The notes under the pieces were generated by a model. The model was not told the DNA's origin. It worked only from the letters and a program-made list of their open reading frames with translations, and searched no databases. Source: Reyranella aquatilis (GTDB taxonomy: Bacteria > Pseudomonadota > Alphaproteobacteria > Reyranellales > Reyranellaceae). Taken from it: DNA of 64,000 nt. The stretch spans positions 124,001 through 188,000 of the forward strand of contig NZ_JAJISD010000007.1 in assembly GCF_020880995.1 (NCBI RefSeq). The letters are read 5' to 3'. Positions 36,994 to 46,428 of the stretch are shown one piece after another. Every line of letters begins with the position of its first letter. Positions within the stretch are counted from its first letter, which is position 1. The position numbers were made by a program, and so were the translations under genes.

Positions 36994-38364
36994 TCAAGCG
37001 CGGCGGTCCTCGTCCACGCCGACCGGCGACAGAACGCCTGTCGTGACCGGTGGCGGCACCGCCTGGCCCGACAGCCGCAGGGTGCGTTCCAGAAGGAGTT
37101 CGTAGATCGGCCGCCCGCCCAGCGCCTGCGACACGGCATTGGCCGTCACGCAGGTCACGATCAGCGGCAGGATGAGCGCATAGCCGCCGGTCAGTTCGGC
37201 CGCGAGCACCACGCCGACCAGCGGCGCGCGGATCGACGCGGAGAACAATCCGCCCATCGCGGCGATGACGAAGGCGGCGCCGGCCAGCGGCGGCAGCGGC
37301 ACGGCGGTCTGCAACAGCCAGGCGCCGATCAGGCCGACCGTCGTCGCGAGCGTCAGCAGCGGCGCGAAGATGCCGCCGGGCACGCCCACCGGATAGCTCA
37401 CCATGACGCCGACGAAGCGCAGCAGGCAGAGCAGCAGCAGCGCCGTGATCGGCAGGTTGGCGCTCACGATCCCGGGGATCAGAAGTTCACCACCGCCCAC
37501 CGCCTGCGGCAGCACGAGCGCCAGCACACCGACGGCGGCGCCGACCAGCAGCGCCGGCACGAACGGCACCTTGCGGAACGTGTCCGCCACCCAATCGAGC
37601 AGGAAGAGCAGCGTGCGGTTGAAGACGATGCCCAGCCCGCCCAGGAACACGCCCAGCACCAGGAAGGCCGGCAGCAGCGACAGCGGCATCTCGGCATTGT
37701 CGAGCTTGAGCTGCGGCGCCGTGCCGCCGACCAGTTCCATGCCGATGGCACTGGCCGTCGAGGCGATGATGACGGCGGTGTAGGAGCGCAGCGTGTAACG
37801 GAACTGCTTGCGCGTTTCCTCGATCACGAAAAGGATCGCCGCCAGCGGCGCATTGAACGCGGCGGCCAGGCCGGCCGCGGCGCCGGCCGCCAGCAGGCCG
37901 CGCAACTCCGACTCGCTGAGCTTCAGCCGCTCCGAAACGGCCTGCGCGATCGACGCGCCCATGTGAATGGTCGGCCCTTCTCGTCCCGCCACGAGACCTG
38001 ACGACAGCGCCAGCACGCCGCCCACGAACTTCACCGGCAGGACGCGCCGCCAGCGCACCTCGCGCAGCCCCTCCATCGCACCTTCGATTTCCTGCACGCC
38101 GCTGCCCGCCGCTTCGGGCGCGACACGACGCGTGAGGAAGAAGGCGGCAACCAGCGCGACTGCGGCAATCGCCGCCGCGACAACCATGGTGAGGGGGCCA
38201 TGCCCCATGTACGCCACCAGCCACGAAGGCCAGCGGACAAGCGTATCGACGATCAGATGGAAGCCGGCGCCCAGGACTCCGGTGGCTGCGCCGCACAGTG
38301 CCGCCAGAACGTACAAGGCGGCATCGGAGATCGATTGCCCTGCCGGTCGATCTCCTGAAGCCAC
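36994..38364 (-). CDS. ClC-family chloride channel / H+-Cl- exchanger
   Basis: A 456-residue membrane protein with the ClC fold (about 18 helices). The chloride-pathway motifs are GSGVQEIEG, GREGPTIHMG with the gating Glu, and PGGIFAPLLTLA. The internal proton glutamate equivalent lies in LFVIEETRKQFRY, so exchange rather than a passive channel is likely. I prefer the GTG at 38364, six bases after GGAGGG; a GTG at 38370 is also in frame. There is no CBS domain, as in many bacterial ClCs. It converges on the esterase gene across the REP-like repeat. Confidence 0.93.
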   Translation of the reverse strand: MASGDRPAGQSISDAALYVLAALCGAATGVLGAGFHLIVDTLVRWPSWLVAYMGHGPLTMVVAAAIAAVALVAAFFLTRRVAPEAAGSGVQEIEGAMEGLREVRWRRVLPVKFVGGVLALSSGLVAGREGPTIHMGASIAQAVSERLKLSESELRGLLAAGAAAGLAAAFNAPLAAILFVIEETRKQFRYTLRSYTAVIIASTASAIGMELVGGTAPQLKLDNAEMPLSLLPAFLVLGVFLGGLGIVFNRTLLFLLDWVADTFRKVPFVPALLVGAAVGVLALVLPQAVGGGELLIPGIVSANLPITALLLLCLLRFVGVMVSYPVGVPGGIFAPLLTLATTVGLIGAWLLQTAVPLPPLAGAAFVIAAMGGLFSASIRAPLVGVVLAAELTGGYALILPLIVTCVTANAVSQALGGRPIYELLLERTLRLSGQAVPPPVTTGVLSPVGVDEDRRA

Positions 38365-38421
38365 GCGCACCCTCCGATGATGAGGTGCAATAATGCCCGG
38401 CGAAACCGGACTGTCAAAGCG

Positions 38422-39060
38422 TCAGCGCGTGAACACTACCTTGTCGAGATCGCTACGCACTTCCCAGTGATGCCGTTCGAGTTCCGGATCGAGATGCTCC
38501 TCCGCCGGGAAGCCGAGGCAGAGATAGGCCACGAGGTTCCAGCCGGCCGGCACGTCGAGGGCCTGCGTCACCTTCTTCGGGTCGAGTATCGACACCCATC
38601 CCATGCCGATCCCGTCGGCGCGCGCCGCGAGCCACAGGGTCTGGATGGCGGCCACCACGGAGTAGTGCAACGTCTCGGGCATCGTCTGCTGCCCCAGTCC
38701 GCTGCCGGTATGCGTGCCGTCGTCGGAGAAGACCGCAAGATGGACCGGCGCCTCCTTGAGTCCAGCCAGCTTCAGGCCGGCATAGATCGCGTACTTCTCG
38801 CCGTCATAGCCCGCGAGCGCCTGTTCGTTGGCCTGGGTGAAGCTTTCGATCACGGCGCGGCGCCGCGCTTCCGATTCGACATGCACGAACCGCCACGGCT
38901 GGCTGAGGCCGACCGACGGCGCATGGCTGGCCACTTCCAGCAGCGCGTCGATGCGCTCGCGCGCCACCGGATCGGTGCGGAAGCGACGCACGTCGCGTCG
39001 CCACAGCACGAGCTGGCGGAACTCGGCCCGGAAAGCCGCGTCGAAATCGGGATGCGTCAT
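38422..39060 (-). CDS. bluB: 5,6-dimethylbenzimidazole synthase
   Basis: A 212-residue flavin-destructase that cleaves FMNH2 with O2 to give dimethylbenzimidazole, the lower ligand of B12. It is nitroreductase-fold: LVLWRRDVRRFRTDPVARER, ASHAPSVGLSQPWRFVHVES, AAIQTLWLAARADGIGMGWV and GFPAEEHLDPELE are BluB-typical. The ATG overlaps the cobB stop (TGATG). It is the last gene of the cobL-to-bluB run. Oxygen dependence fits the aerobic pathway encoded around it. Confidence 0.95.
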   Translation of the reverse strand: MTHPDFDAAFRAEFRQLVLWRRDVRRFRTDPVARERIDALLEVASHAPSVGLSQPWRFVHVESEARRRAVIESFTQANEQALAGYDGEKYAIYAGLKLAGLKEAPVHLAVFSDDGTHTGSGLGQQTMPETLHYSVVAAIQTLWLAARADGIGMGWVSILDPKKVTQALDVPAGWNLVAYLCLGFPAEEHLDPELERHHWEVRSDLDKVVFTR

Positions 39061-40397
39061 CAACTCCACCGATCGATTGCATGAAAGAAGGTGCCGCTCA
39101 CCGCGCCGCGCCGGGCACCCGCCTCGGCGACCGGCGCGCCGGCCGAGTCGCGACAGTCGACGAACGGCGCATCCCCCACCGACAGGATGCTGGCGTAATG
39201 GAATTCGTGGCCCGCCACTTCCTCGCCCGCGGCGCCCAGCACGCCGTCCGCCAGCAGTCGCGCGCGTCGATAACCGAGGTGCAGCCGCCGCTTGGCGAAG
39301 GAGGTCTCGACGTTCAGCAGGCCGAGCATCGCGTGGCGTGCGCCGCCCGCATCCTCGATCCCCTGCCCCAGCACCATGTAGCCCCCGCATTCGCCGTGGA
39401 CCGCCACCGACTGCGCGGCCAGTGCGCGGACACCGGCGGCAAAACGGCCGGCGGCGGCCAGCGTTCCCGCGTGCAGTTCCGGATAGCCGCCGGGCAACCA
39501 GACCACGTCTGCAGCGGCATCGGGTGCCTCATCGGCGAGCGGCGAGAACGGCAGGATCTGCGCGCCCGACCTGCGCCAGCCTTCGAGCAGGTGCGGGTAC
39601 AGGAACGAGAAGGCGCGGTCCTGCGCCACCGCGATGCGCTGGCCGGGCGGCGGCAATCCGGCAGTCGGTGCAGCCGGGCCGATGCGAGTCGGGCCGATGC
39701 GGGCCGGGCGCACCGCCGCCTCGATGGCATCGAGATCGAGCGAAGCCTCGATCGTGTCCGCGACGGCGTCGAGGCGGCGCACGAGGTCGGGCTGCTCCAT
39801 GGCCTGCACCAGCCCGAGATGCCGCTCCGGCAGGGAGACGGTCGGATCCGACGGCAGCGCGCCGAACAGGGTCAGGCCGGCACGCGCCAGCCCCGGCGCG
39901 ATCAGGCCGACGTGCCGCGCGCCCGCCGCGCGATTGAGGATGACGCCGGCCATCTCGACGTCGTCGCGATAGCGCGCGAGCCCCGCCGCCACCGCCGCCG
40001 CCGTCTCGGCCTGGCCCGACACATCGAGCACGAGCACCACCGGCCAGCCCGTGAGCGCCGCGAGATCGGCGGTCGTGCCGCGCGCCGTCTGGCCGGGTTC
40101 GGCCACGCCGTCGAACAGGCCCATCACCCCTTCGACGACGGCGAGATCCGCGGTTCGCCCGTGGCGGTGCGCGAGATCGAAGAGAGTCGCGGGCGCCATC
40201 GCCCAGCTGTCGAGATTGAAGCTCGGCCGCCCCGCCGCAGCTTCATGGAACGCGGGATCGAGATAGTCCGGCCCGCACTTGAAGGGCTGCACGGTGCGTC
40301 CGCGGCGCGCAAGCGCGCGGATCAGGCCGGAAGTGATGGTCGTCTTGCCGGCGCCGGAGCGCGCCGCCGCCACGATCAGCCCGCGCGGACCGTCCAT
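39060..40397 (-). CDS. cobB: Cobyrinate / hydrogenobyrinate a,c-diamide synthase
   Basis: A 445-residue glutamine- and ATP-dependent amidase acting on side chains a and c of hydrogenobyrinic acid. The N-terminal P-loop-type domain has ARSGAGKTTITSGL (11-24), FKCGPDYLDPAFH and EGVMGLFDG. The C-terminal class-I glutaminase domain has the nucleophile C336 in HGECGGYMVLG and the His in EFHYASI. A glycine/isoleucine-rich linker with a GPTRIGPAA repeat joins the domains. The ATG overlaps the cobA stop (TGATG). Confidence 0.95.
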   Translation of the reverse strand: MDGPRGLIVAAARSGAGKTTITSGLIRALARRGRTVQPFKCGPDYLDPAFHEAAAGRPSFNLDSWAMAPATLFDLAHRHGRTADLAVVEGVMGLFDGVAEPGQTARGTTADLAALTGWPVVLVLDVSGQAETAAAVAAGLARYRDDVEMAGVILNRAAGARHVGLIAPGLARAGLTLFGALPSDPTVSLPERHLGLVQAMEQPDLVRRLDAVADTIEASLDLDAIEAAVRPARIGPTRIGPAAPTAGLPPPGQRIAVAQDRAFSFLYPHLLEGWRRSGAQILPFSPLADEAPDAAADVVWLPGGYPELHAGTLAAAGRFAAGVRALAAQSVAVHGECGGYMVLGQGIEDAGGARHAMLGLLNVETSFAKRRLHLGYRRARLLADGVLGAAGEEVAGHEFHYASILSVGDAPFVDCRDSAGAPVAEAGARRGAVSGTFFHAIDRWS

Positions 40398-41182
40398 CAC
40401 GACCAGCCCACCATCGACGCGAGCGCCCGCCGGCGCAGCGTGGCGATCGCGCCGATCACGGCGATGCAGGGCGAGCCGATGCCATGACGCTCCGCATCTT
40501 CCGCCAGCGCATCGAGCCGGCTCTCGACGACGCGCTCGTCCTCCGTCGTCGCCGACTGGACCAGCGCCGCCGGCGTGTCGCCCGGCAGCCCGCCGCGCTG
40601 CAGCGCCGCCACGATCTCCTCGAGCTGCGCCATCGGCATGTACAGGATGAGCGGCTGGCCGAGCCGTCCCAGCGCCTCCCAATCGGCGGTGGACTGGCCC
40701 TCGGCGCGATGGCCCGCCGCCAGCACGACGGCATGGTTCGTGTCGCGCGAGGTCGCGGGAATGCCGGCGAGAGCGGTGCCGGCAAGCCCTGCCGTCAGGC
40801 CGGGAATGATGCGGAAGCGAAGCTTCGCCTCGCTGAGCGCCGTGACCTCGTCCCAGCCACGGCCGAACACGAAGGGATCGCCGCCCTTCAGCCGCAGCAC
40901 GCGCCGGCCGGCGCGCGCGCGTTCGACCAGCAACGCATTGATCTCGTCCTGCTTCGGCGAGGGCCGGCCGCCGCGCTTGCCCACCGGCAGCAGGACGGCG
41001 TCTTGGCGCGCGAGACGCAGCACACGAGAATCGACCAGCGCGTCGTGCACGATATCGTCGGCCCGCGACACGGCATGCAGCGCCAGCACGGTGAGCAGGC
41101 GCGGATCGCCCGGACCGGCGCCCGCCAGCCACACTTCGCCCGGTGGAAACGCGGGCAGGTCGGGAAAGCCTTCCAGGTTCAC
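40397..41182 (-). CDS. cobA: Uroporphyrinogen-III C-methyltransferase
   Basis: A 261-residue SAM-dependent enzyme methylating uroporphyrinogen III at C2 and C7 to precorrin-2, the branch point to B12 and siroheme. [19 protein letters not shown] is the N-terminal signature 1, [17 protein letters not shown] is signature 2, and the [12 protein letters not shown] and LYMP segments bind SAM. It has no CysG oxidase/ferrochelatase fusion. The start overlaps cobM's stop (ATGA) and its stop overlaps the cobB start. Confidence 0.96.
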   Translation of the reverse strand: MNLEGFPDLPAFPPGEVWLAGAGPGDPRLLTVLALHAVSRADDIVHDALVDSRVLRLARQDAVLLPVGKRGGRPSPKQDEINALLVERARAGRRVLRLKGGDPFVFGRGWDEVTALSEAKLRFRIIPGLTAGLAGTALAGIPATSRDTNHAVVLAAGHRAEGQSTADWEALGRLGQPLILYMPMAQLEEIVAALQRGGLPGDTPAALVQSATTEDERVVESRLDALAEDAERHGIGSPCIAVIGAIATLRRRALASMVGWS

Positions 41183-41940
41183 GCGCCGCGCCCCCGGAAA
41201 CGCCGCTGATAGGCCGCGTCGTAGAGCGCGCTGTCGCGAAAGTCGCGCGCGCCCAGCACCTTGCCCACCAGGATCAATGCGGTGCGCTCGATCGGCGACT
41301 TCGCGACTTCATCGACGATCGTGCCCAGCGTCGCGCGGATCACGCGTTCGTCCGGCCAGGTCGCACGATAGACGATCGCCACGGGGCAGTCGGACCCGTA
41401 ATGCGGCGTCAGCTCCGCCACGATCCCGTCGAGCACATGGATCGAGAGATGCAGCACGAGGGTGGCGCCGGTCGCGGCATAGGCGGCGAGCGTCTCGCCC
41501 TCGGGCATGGCCGAGGCGCGGCCCGAGGTCCGCGTCAGCACGACGGTCTGCGCCACTTCAGGCAAGGTGAGTTCCTGTCCCAGCACGGCCGCCGCCGCGG
41601 CGAACGAGGGAACGCCCGGCGTCACGGTGTAGGGGATGCTCTCGGCGTCGAGGCGGCGAAGCTGCTCGCCGAGCGCGCTCCAGATCGACAGGTCGCCGGA
41701 ATGAAGACGCGCCACGTCCTGGCCGGCCTCGGTCGCGCGACGGCATTCCGCCACGATCTCGTCGAGCGACAGCGGCGCGGTGTCGACGATGCGGGCGCCC
41801 GGCGGACAATGGTCGAGCAGCGCCTTCGGCACCAGCGAGCCGGCATAGAGGCAGACCGGGCAGCGCGCGATCAGGTCGCGTCCGCGCACGGTGATCAGGT
41901 CCGGCGCGCCCGGACCCGCGCCGATGAAATGGATGGTCAT
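41179..41940 (-). CDS. cobM: Precorrin-4 C11-methyltransferase
   Basis: A 253-residue SAM methyltransferase of the tetrapyrrole methylase fold, converting precorrin-4 to precorrin-5. [72 protein letters not shown] and [14 protein letters not shown] are specific to the CobM/CbiF group. It is coupled to cobE upstream and to cobA downstream by 4-nt ATGA overlaps. Confidence 0.95.
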   Translation of the reverse strand: MTIHFIGAGPGAPDLITVRGRDLIARCPVCLYAGSLVPKALLDHCPPGARIVDTAPLSLDEIVAECRRATEAGQDVARLHSGDLSIWSALGEQLRRLDAESIPYTVTPGVPSFAAAAAVLGQELTLPEVAQTVVLTRTSGRASAMPEGETLAAYAATGATLVLHLSIHVLDGIVAELTPHYGSDCPVAIVYRATWPDERVIRATLGTIVDEVAKSPIERTALILVGKVLGARDFRDSALYDAAYQRRFRGRGA

Positions 41941-42320
41941 CGTCCTTCTCCGATGGCGATGGCGCAGGTCGCGCGCCCGGTCGCCACACGCGTTCCCAGC
42001 AGCCGGCCGTCGCGACCCGCCACCACCAGCGCCGACGCCTCCGCGATCGACGGCAATCCCTTGGCCTTCAGCACCAGCTTCGACGGCGTCAGCACGCGCC
42101 CCGCGACGCGGTCGAGATCGTCGACCGTGCAGCCGACCAGCTTGACCGACAGCCGGCGCGCCACTTCGGCGAACACCGGATCGGTCGCCTTTTCCGATTC
42201 GGTCGCGACCGAATCCAGGCGCTCGACCGGCAGGTCGAACATCCCGAGCGCCATGCGCACGACCCGCTCGATCTCGTCGGCCGACGTCTCGCGCCGGCAG
42301 CCCACGCCCGCGACGATCAT
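41937..42320 (-). CDS. cobE: CobE / CbiG C-terminal-like cobalamin biosynthesis protein
   Basis: A 127-residue protein homologous to the C-terminal domain of Cbi[41 protein letters not shown] and [20 protein letters not shown] followed by SALVVAG. In the anaerobic route CbiG opens the delta-lactone. CobE of the aerobic route has no firmly assigned reaction, and a role with the precorrin-5 deacylation step has been suggested by position. The ATG at 42320 overlaps the cobL stop (ATGA); a slightly earlier ATG at 42337 would overlap further. Confidence 0.9.
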   Translation of the reverse strand: MIVAGVGCRRETSADEIERVVRMALGMFDLPVERLDSVATESEKATDPVFAEVARRLSVKLVGCTVDDLDRVAGRVLTPSKLVLKAKGLPSIAEASALVVAGRDGRLLGTRVATGRATCAIAIGEGR

Positions 42321-43558
42321 GGCTTCCTCGCGCGCCATTGCGTGACGGGAGCCGCGTGGCGCCAGACGAAGACATTGCCGGTTCCGGCGCGTCCGGCCTT
42401 GGCGACCTGCAGGCGCGTGATCTCGCCGCCGTGACGCTGGAAGCAGTCGATCAGGCGAGCCTCCGACTGCAACGACACGGCGTTGGCCACTATCCGTCCG
42501 CCGGGCTTCAGCGCCGACCAGGCGGCATCGAGCAGGCCGGGATCGGACAGGCCACCGCCCACGAAGATCGCATCGGGCGCCGGCAAGCCGTCGAAAGCCG
42601 CCGGCGCACTCTTCTGCACGATCTGAAGGTCGGGCGTGCCCAATGTCGCGGCGTTGCGCATCGCCCGCGCCGCCCGCTCCGCGCTTTCCTCGATGCCGAT
42701 GGCACGCAGCGAGGGATGGCGCAGCAACCATTCGATGGCGATCGAGCCCGCACCCAGCCCGACATCCCACAGCAGTTCGCCCTGCTGCGGCGCCAGCGAA
42801 GAAAGCGTCACCGCGCGAATGTCGCGCTTGGTGAGCTGGCCATCGTGCTCGAACAGCGAATCGTCGAGGCCCGGCGCCAGGGTCACGATCCGCGCCCCGG
42901 GGGCGGTCACGACCTCGAGCGCGACGATGTTGAGGGCCACCACATCGGCAAGCGCGAAGCCCTGCGCCGTTGCCCGGCGAATGCGCTCCTGCGGGCCGCC
43001 CAGCGATTCCAGCACCGTGAGCTTCGACTCGCCCATGCCGCGCTGGGAGAGCAACCGGGCCAGCCGGCCCGGCGTCTCGCCATCCCAGGACAAAGCGATA
43101 ATGCGCGCGCCGGGCTGCAGATGGCGCACGATGCCTTCCAGCGCGCGACCGTGCAGGCTCACCGGGGCGACATCCTGCAACGACCAGCCCAGGCGCGACG
43201 CGGCGAGGCTGAACGACGAAGGCTGTGGCAGGCAGATGGTCTCGTCGGCAGGCACCGACCGCAGCAGCATGTCGCCGACGCCGTAGTGGAAAGGATCGCC
43301 GCTCGCCAGCACGACGACCGGCCGACCGCGCATCGCCAGGATGTCGCTCATCGCGCCGGCAATCGGGCTGGGCCAGGCAAGCGATCGGCCGCCGATCAGT
43401 GACCCCGCCAGTTCGAGGTGGCGCCGGCCGCCCACCACCAGTTCCGCCGACGAGACGAGGCGGCGCGCCACGGCGGACAGGCCGTCGATGCCGTCCTCGC
43501 CCAGTCCGACGATGGACAGCCATGGCTTTGCCGGGCAGGTTGCGCCCCCGCCCGTCAT
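42317..43558 (-). CDS. cobL: Precorrin-6Y C5,15-methyltransferase (decarboxylating)
   Basis: A 413-residue fused enzyme. The N-terminal half ([56 protein letters not shown]) is the CbiE-like methylase for C5. The C-terminal half ([38 protein letters not shown]) is the CbiT-like methylase/decarboxylase for C15 and C12. The product is precorrin-8X. It starts 14 bp from the divergent cobK, so its promoter either overlaps cobK or transcription arrives from cobJ through cobK in antisense. Confidence 0.95.
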   Translation of the reverse strand: MTGGGATCPAKPWLSIVGLGEDGIDGLSAVARRLVSSAELVVGGRRHLELAGSLIGGRSLAWPSPIAGAMSDILAMRGRPVVVLASGDPFHYGVGDMLLRSVPADETICLPQPSSFSLAASRLGWSLQDVAPVSLHGRALEGIVRHLQPGARIIALSWDGETPGRLARLLSQRGMGESKLTVLESLGGPQERIRRATAQGFALADVVALNIVALEVVTAPGARIVTLAPGLDDSLFEHDGQLTKRDIRAVTLSSLAPQQGELLWDVGLGAGSIAIEWLLRHPSLRAIGIEESAERAARAMRNAATLGTPDLQIVQKSAPAAFDGLPAPDAIFVGGGLSDPGLLDAAWSALKPGGRIVANAVSLQSEARLIDCFQRHGGEITRLQVAKAGRAGTGNVFVWRHAAPVTQWRARKP

Positions 43559-43572
43559 CGCCCGACTCCGAC

Positions 43573-44328
43573 ATGCGCATTCTGATCCTCGGCGGCACCA
43601 CCGAAGCGTCCGCGCTGGCGCGCCTTCTCGCGAACGATGCGCGCTTCGAGGCGACGCTTTCGCTGGCCGGCCGCACCGAGCGTCCTGCGCCGCAGCCCTT
43701 GCCGACGCGTATCGGCGGCTTCGGCGGCATCGACGGCCTGGTGCGCCATCTGCGCGACGAGAAGATCGCCGCTGTCGTCGATGCGACGCATCCCTATGCC
43801 GACCAGATGTCGAAGCATGCCGTTGCGGCTTGCGACGAGGCCGCCGTTCCGCTGGCCTCGCTGGTGCGCGCGCCCTGGACGCGACAGACGGGTGACGAGT
43901 GGCACGATGCGATCGATATGGCAGCCGCCGTCGAGGCTCTCGGACCCGAGCCGCGCCGCGTGCTCCTGGCGATCGGACGGCAGGAACTGCCACTGTTCGC
44001 CGGCGCGCCGCAGCATCGCTATCTGGCCCGCGTCATCGACGCACCGGCGGGCGTCGCCCTGCCGCCGCAGCTCACGCTGCTGCAGGCGCGCGGGCCCTTC
44101 GATCTCGCCGCTGAAACGGACCTGCTGCGCGACCACAGGATCGACCTCGTCGTGTCGAAGAACGCGGGCGGCGACGCGACCTACGCCAAGATCGCCGCGG
44201 CCCGCGCGCTCGGCGTGCCGGTCGTCATGATCGCGCGCCCCGACAAGCCGGCCGGTCATGTCACGGCAACGCCCGAAGAGGCCGTGGCCTGGCTCGATCA
44301 TGTCCGGCGCTCGCTGCGCGGCGTGTAG
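43573..44328 (+). CDS. cobK: Precorrin-6A reductase
   Basis: A 251-residue NADPH-dependent reductase turning precorrin-6A into precorrin-6B. MRILILGGTTEASALARLLA is the nucleotide-binding start, VVDATHPYADQMSKHAVAAC holds substrate residues, and VVSKNAGGDATYAKIAAARA is the C-terminal signature. It is the only plus-strand gene in the 15-kb minus-strand cob run. Its 3' end overlaps that of cobJ by 31 bp and its 5' end is 14 bp from cobL. A promoter must lie within the cobL coding region. Confidence 0.95.
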   Translation: MRILILGGTTEASALARLLANDARFEATLSLAGRTERPAPQPLPTRIGGFGGIDGLVRHLRDEKIAAVVDATHPYADQMSKHAVAACDEAAVPLASLVRAPWTRQTGDEWHDAIDMAAAVEALGPEPRRVLLAIGRQELPLFAGAPQHRYLARVIDAPAGVALPPQLTLLQARGPFDLAAETDLLRDHRIDLVVSKNAGGDATYAKIAAARALGVPVVMIARPDKPAGHVTATPEEAVAWLDHVRRSLRGV

Positions 44329-45044
44329 ACCCAGCGTCCGACTGTGCGGGTCGTGCTGGCACCGACGATGACCAGGGTGCGCATGTCGGCCACCGCTGGA
44401 TCGGCCGTCTCCAATGTCGCCGCCGTCACCTTGGCATCGTTCGTTCCCGCCGCGCGCACGAAGAGGACCGGAGTCTCGCCCGCCTTCACCTGACGCAACA
44501 GCTCGAAGGCCTTGCCAAGCTGGTGTGGCCGCGCCTTCGAGGCGGGATTGTAGAAAGCCATGACGAAGTCGGCGTCGGCCGCTGCCTTCAATCGACGCTC
44601 GATGGTCGACCAGCTCTTGAGATTGTCCGAGAGCGAGATCGCGCAGAAATCGCCGCCGAGCGGCGCACCCACCTCCGCCGCCGCCGCCAGCATCGCCGTC
44701 ACGCCGGGCTCGACGCGGATGTCGAGCGTCCGCCAGGCCGGATCGCCGCCTTCCACGGCCTCGAACACCGCCGAGGCCATGGCGAAGACGCCGGGATCGC
44801 CGCCCGACACCACCACGACATCGCGTCCGGTCGCGGCGAGCGACAGCGCATGGCGGGCACGATCGAGTTCGACGCGGTTGTCCGAGGCGTGGCGTCGCTG
44901 ATCCGGGCGCGTCGCGGGAATGCGATCGAGATAGGGGCCATAGCCCACCAGGTCGGAGGCCCGGTCGAGGACCGCGCGCGTCGCCGGCGTCATGAGCTCG
45001 GCCTTGCCCGGTCCTGTTCCGACCACGGTCAGCGAGCCGCTCAC
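44298..45044 (-). CDS. cobJ: Precorrin-3B C17-methyltransferase
   Basis: A 248-residue SAM methyltransferase that methylates C17 and contracts the ring to precorrin-4. LTVVGTGPGKAELMTPATRA, LVGYGPYLDRI, VVVVSGGDPGVFAMASAVFE, RVEPGVTAMLAAAAEVGAPL, then FCAISLSDNLKSW and MAFYNPASKARPHQLGKAFE are CobJ/CbiH-specific. The GTG start at 45044 overlaps the cobI stop (GTGA). Its last 31 bp are antisense to the end of cobK. Confidence 0.95.
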   Translation of the reverse strand: MSGSLTVVGTGPGKAELMTPATRAVLDRASDLVGYGPYLDRIPATRPDQRRHASDNRVELDRARHALSLAATGRDVVVVSGGDPGVFAMASAVFEAVEGGDPAWRTLDIRVEPGVTAMLAAAAEVGAPLGGDFCAISLSDNLKSWSTIERRLKAAADADFVMAFYNPASKARPHQLGKAFELLRQVKAGETPVLFVRAAGTNDAKVTAATLETADPAVADMRTLVIVGASTTRTVGRWVYTPRSERRT

Positions 45045-45799
45045 AGTTGCCGCCCCTGGCCGGCAACCAGGACCATCGCGAAATAGGCACCGGCCGGCTC
45101 TCCGCACTCGGCCAGCGGCAGGATGCGCTCGCCCGGCATGGTACCGCGCTCGACATAGACCGCCCGCGACAGCAGGCCGGCCGCCTCGACGGCGCGGCGC
45201 ACCTTGGCGAGATTGCGCCCGAGCTTCATGATCACCGCCGCGTCGGTGTTGCGCAGCCGGTCGACCAGCTGCCCCTCGGCCAGCGTCCCCGGCAGGACCG
45301 AAAGCGTGTCGTTGCCCCAGGTGATCGGCAGGTTGGCGCGCGTCCAGCAGCCCGACATGCCGGTGACGCCGGGCACGACCTCGACCGGGAAGACCTCCGC
45401 CAGACGCCGCCACATGTGCATGAAGGATCCGTAGAAGAACGGATCGCCTTCCGCGAGCAGGCCGACCGACCTGCCATCCTCCAGCAGCGCCGAGAGAGAC
45501 GACGAAGCCTCGGCGTAGAACGCCGCGATCTGGTTCTGGTAGTCGGGATGATCCGCCGGGATCTCGTCGGTGACGGGATATTCCAGCCGCAGCTCCTGCC
45601 GCGCCGCGTCCATCAGTGGCGCCACGATGCGCCGCGCATTGCCGAGACGGCCGCGCTTGGCAAAGAAGGCGACCACGTCGACCGAGCGCACCAGCCCGGC
45701 GGCGCGCAGGGTGAGATAGCGCACGTCCCCCGGCCCCACGCCGATTCCGTACAGCGTTCCGCGCTCGGCGGTGCCCGCGATCGCGTCGAGGCTGGTCAT
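45041..45799 (-). CDS. cobI: Precorrin-2 C20-methyltransferase
   Basis: A 252-residue SAM enzyme making precorrin-3A. GTLYGIGVGPGDVRYLTLRA at the N-terminus, VGLLAEGDPFFYGSFMHMWR, VEVVPGVTGMSGCWTRANLP and ITWGNDTLSVLPGTL are CobI/CbiL hallmarks. The ATG at 45799 overlaps the cobH stop and its stop overlaps the cobJ GTG, as elsewhere in this operon. Confidence 0.96.
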   Translation of the reverse strand: MTSLDAIAGTAERGTLYGIGVGPGDVRYLTLRAAGLVRSVDVVAFFAKRGRLGNARRIVAPLMDAARQELRLEYPVTDEIPADHPDYQNQIAAFYAEASSSLSALLEDGRSVGLLAEGDPFFYGSFMHMWRRLAEVFPVEVVPGVTGMSGCWTRANLPITWGNDTLSVLPGTLAEGQLVDRLRNTDAAVIMKLGRNLAKVRRAVEAAGLLSRAVYVERGTMPGERILPLAECGEPAGAYFAMVLVAGQGRQL

Positions 45800-46428
45800 T
45801 CGATGTCGCTGGCCAGAGCGTTGATTGCCGCGGCCGTCATTGCGCTGCCACCGCGACGGCCGCGTACGATCAGGAAGGGCACGCGCCCGTCGGCCGCCAG
45901 CGCGTCCTTGGACTCGAGCGCTCCCACGAAGCCCACCGGCACGCCGATCACCGCTGCCGGCACGGGCGAGCCCTCGTCCAGCATCTCGAGCAGGCGGAAC
46001 AGCGCCGTCGGCGCGTTGCCGATCGCGACGACCGCACCGCCGAGACGCTCGCGCCACAGCTCCATCGCCGCGGCGGAGCGCGTATTGCCGAGCTTCTGCG
46101 CCAGAGCGGGCACCGAGGGATCGTCGAGCGTGCAGATCACGTCGTTCGCCGCGGGCAGGCGCGCGCGCGTCACGCCATTGGCCACCATCTTCGCATCGCA
46201 CAGGATCGGCGCGCCGTCCTTCAGCGCCTGCCGCGCCACCTGGGCGAAGCCGCGCGACATGTCGATGTCGCGGGCGATTTCGGGCATGCCGCAGGCGTGG
46301 ATGATTCGCACCGCGACGCGCTCCTCGACGGCATCGAAGCGCGCGAGATCGGCTTCGGCGCGGATGATCGCGAAGGAACGGCGATAGATTTCCGCGCCGT
46401 TGCGCACATAGTCGCGCGGCTCAGCCAT
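45796..46428 (-). CDS. cobH: Precorrin-8X methylmutase
   Basis: A 210-residue cofactor-free enzyme moving the C11 methyl group to C12 to give hydrogenobyrinic acid. YVRNGAEIYRRSFAIIRAEA, VRIIHACGMPEIARDI with the catalytic His, GAPILCDAKMVANGVTRARL, AVVAIGNAPTALFRLLEML and PAAVIGVPVGFVGALESKDA are diagnostic. It overlaps the end of cobG by 8 nt and cobI by ATGA. Confidence 0.96.
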   Translation of the reverse strand: MAEPRDYVRNGAEIYRRSFAIIRAEADLARFDAVEERVAVRIIHACGMPEIARDIDMSRGFAQVARQALKDGAPILCDAKMVANGVTRARLPAANDVICTLDDPSVPALAQKLGNTRSAAAMELWRERLGGAVVAIGNAPTALFRLLEMLDEGSPVPAAVIGVPVGFVGALESKDALAADGRVPFLIVRGRRGGSAMTAAAINALASDIE

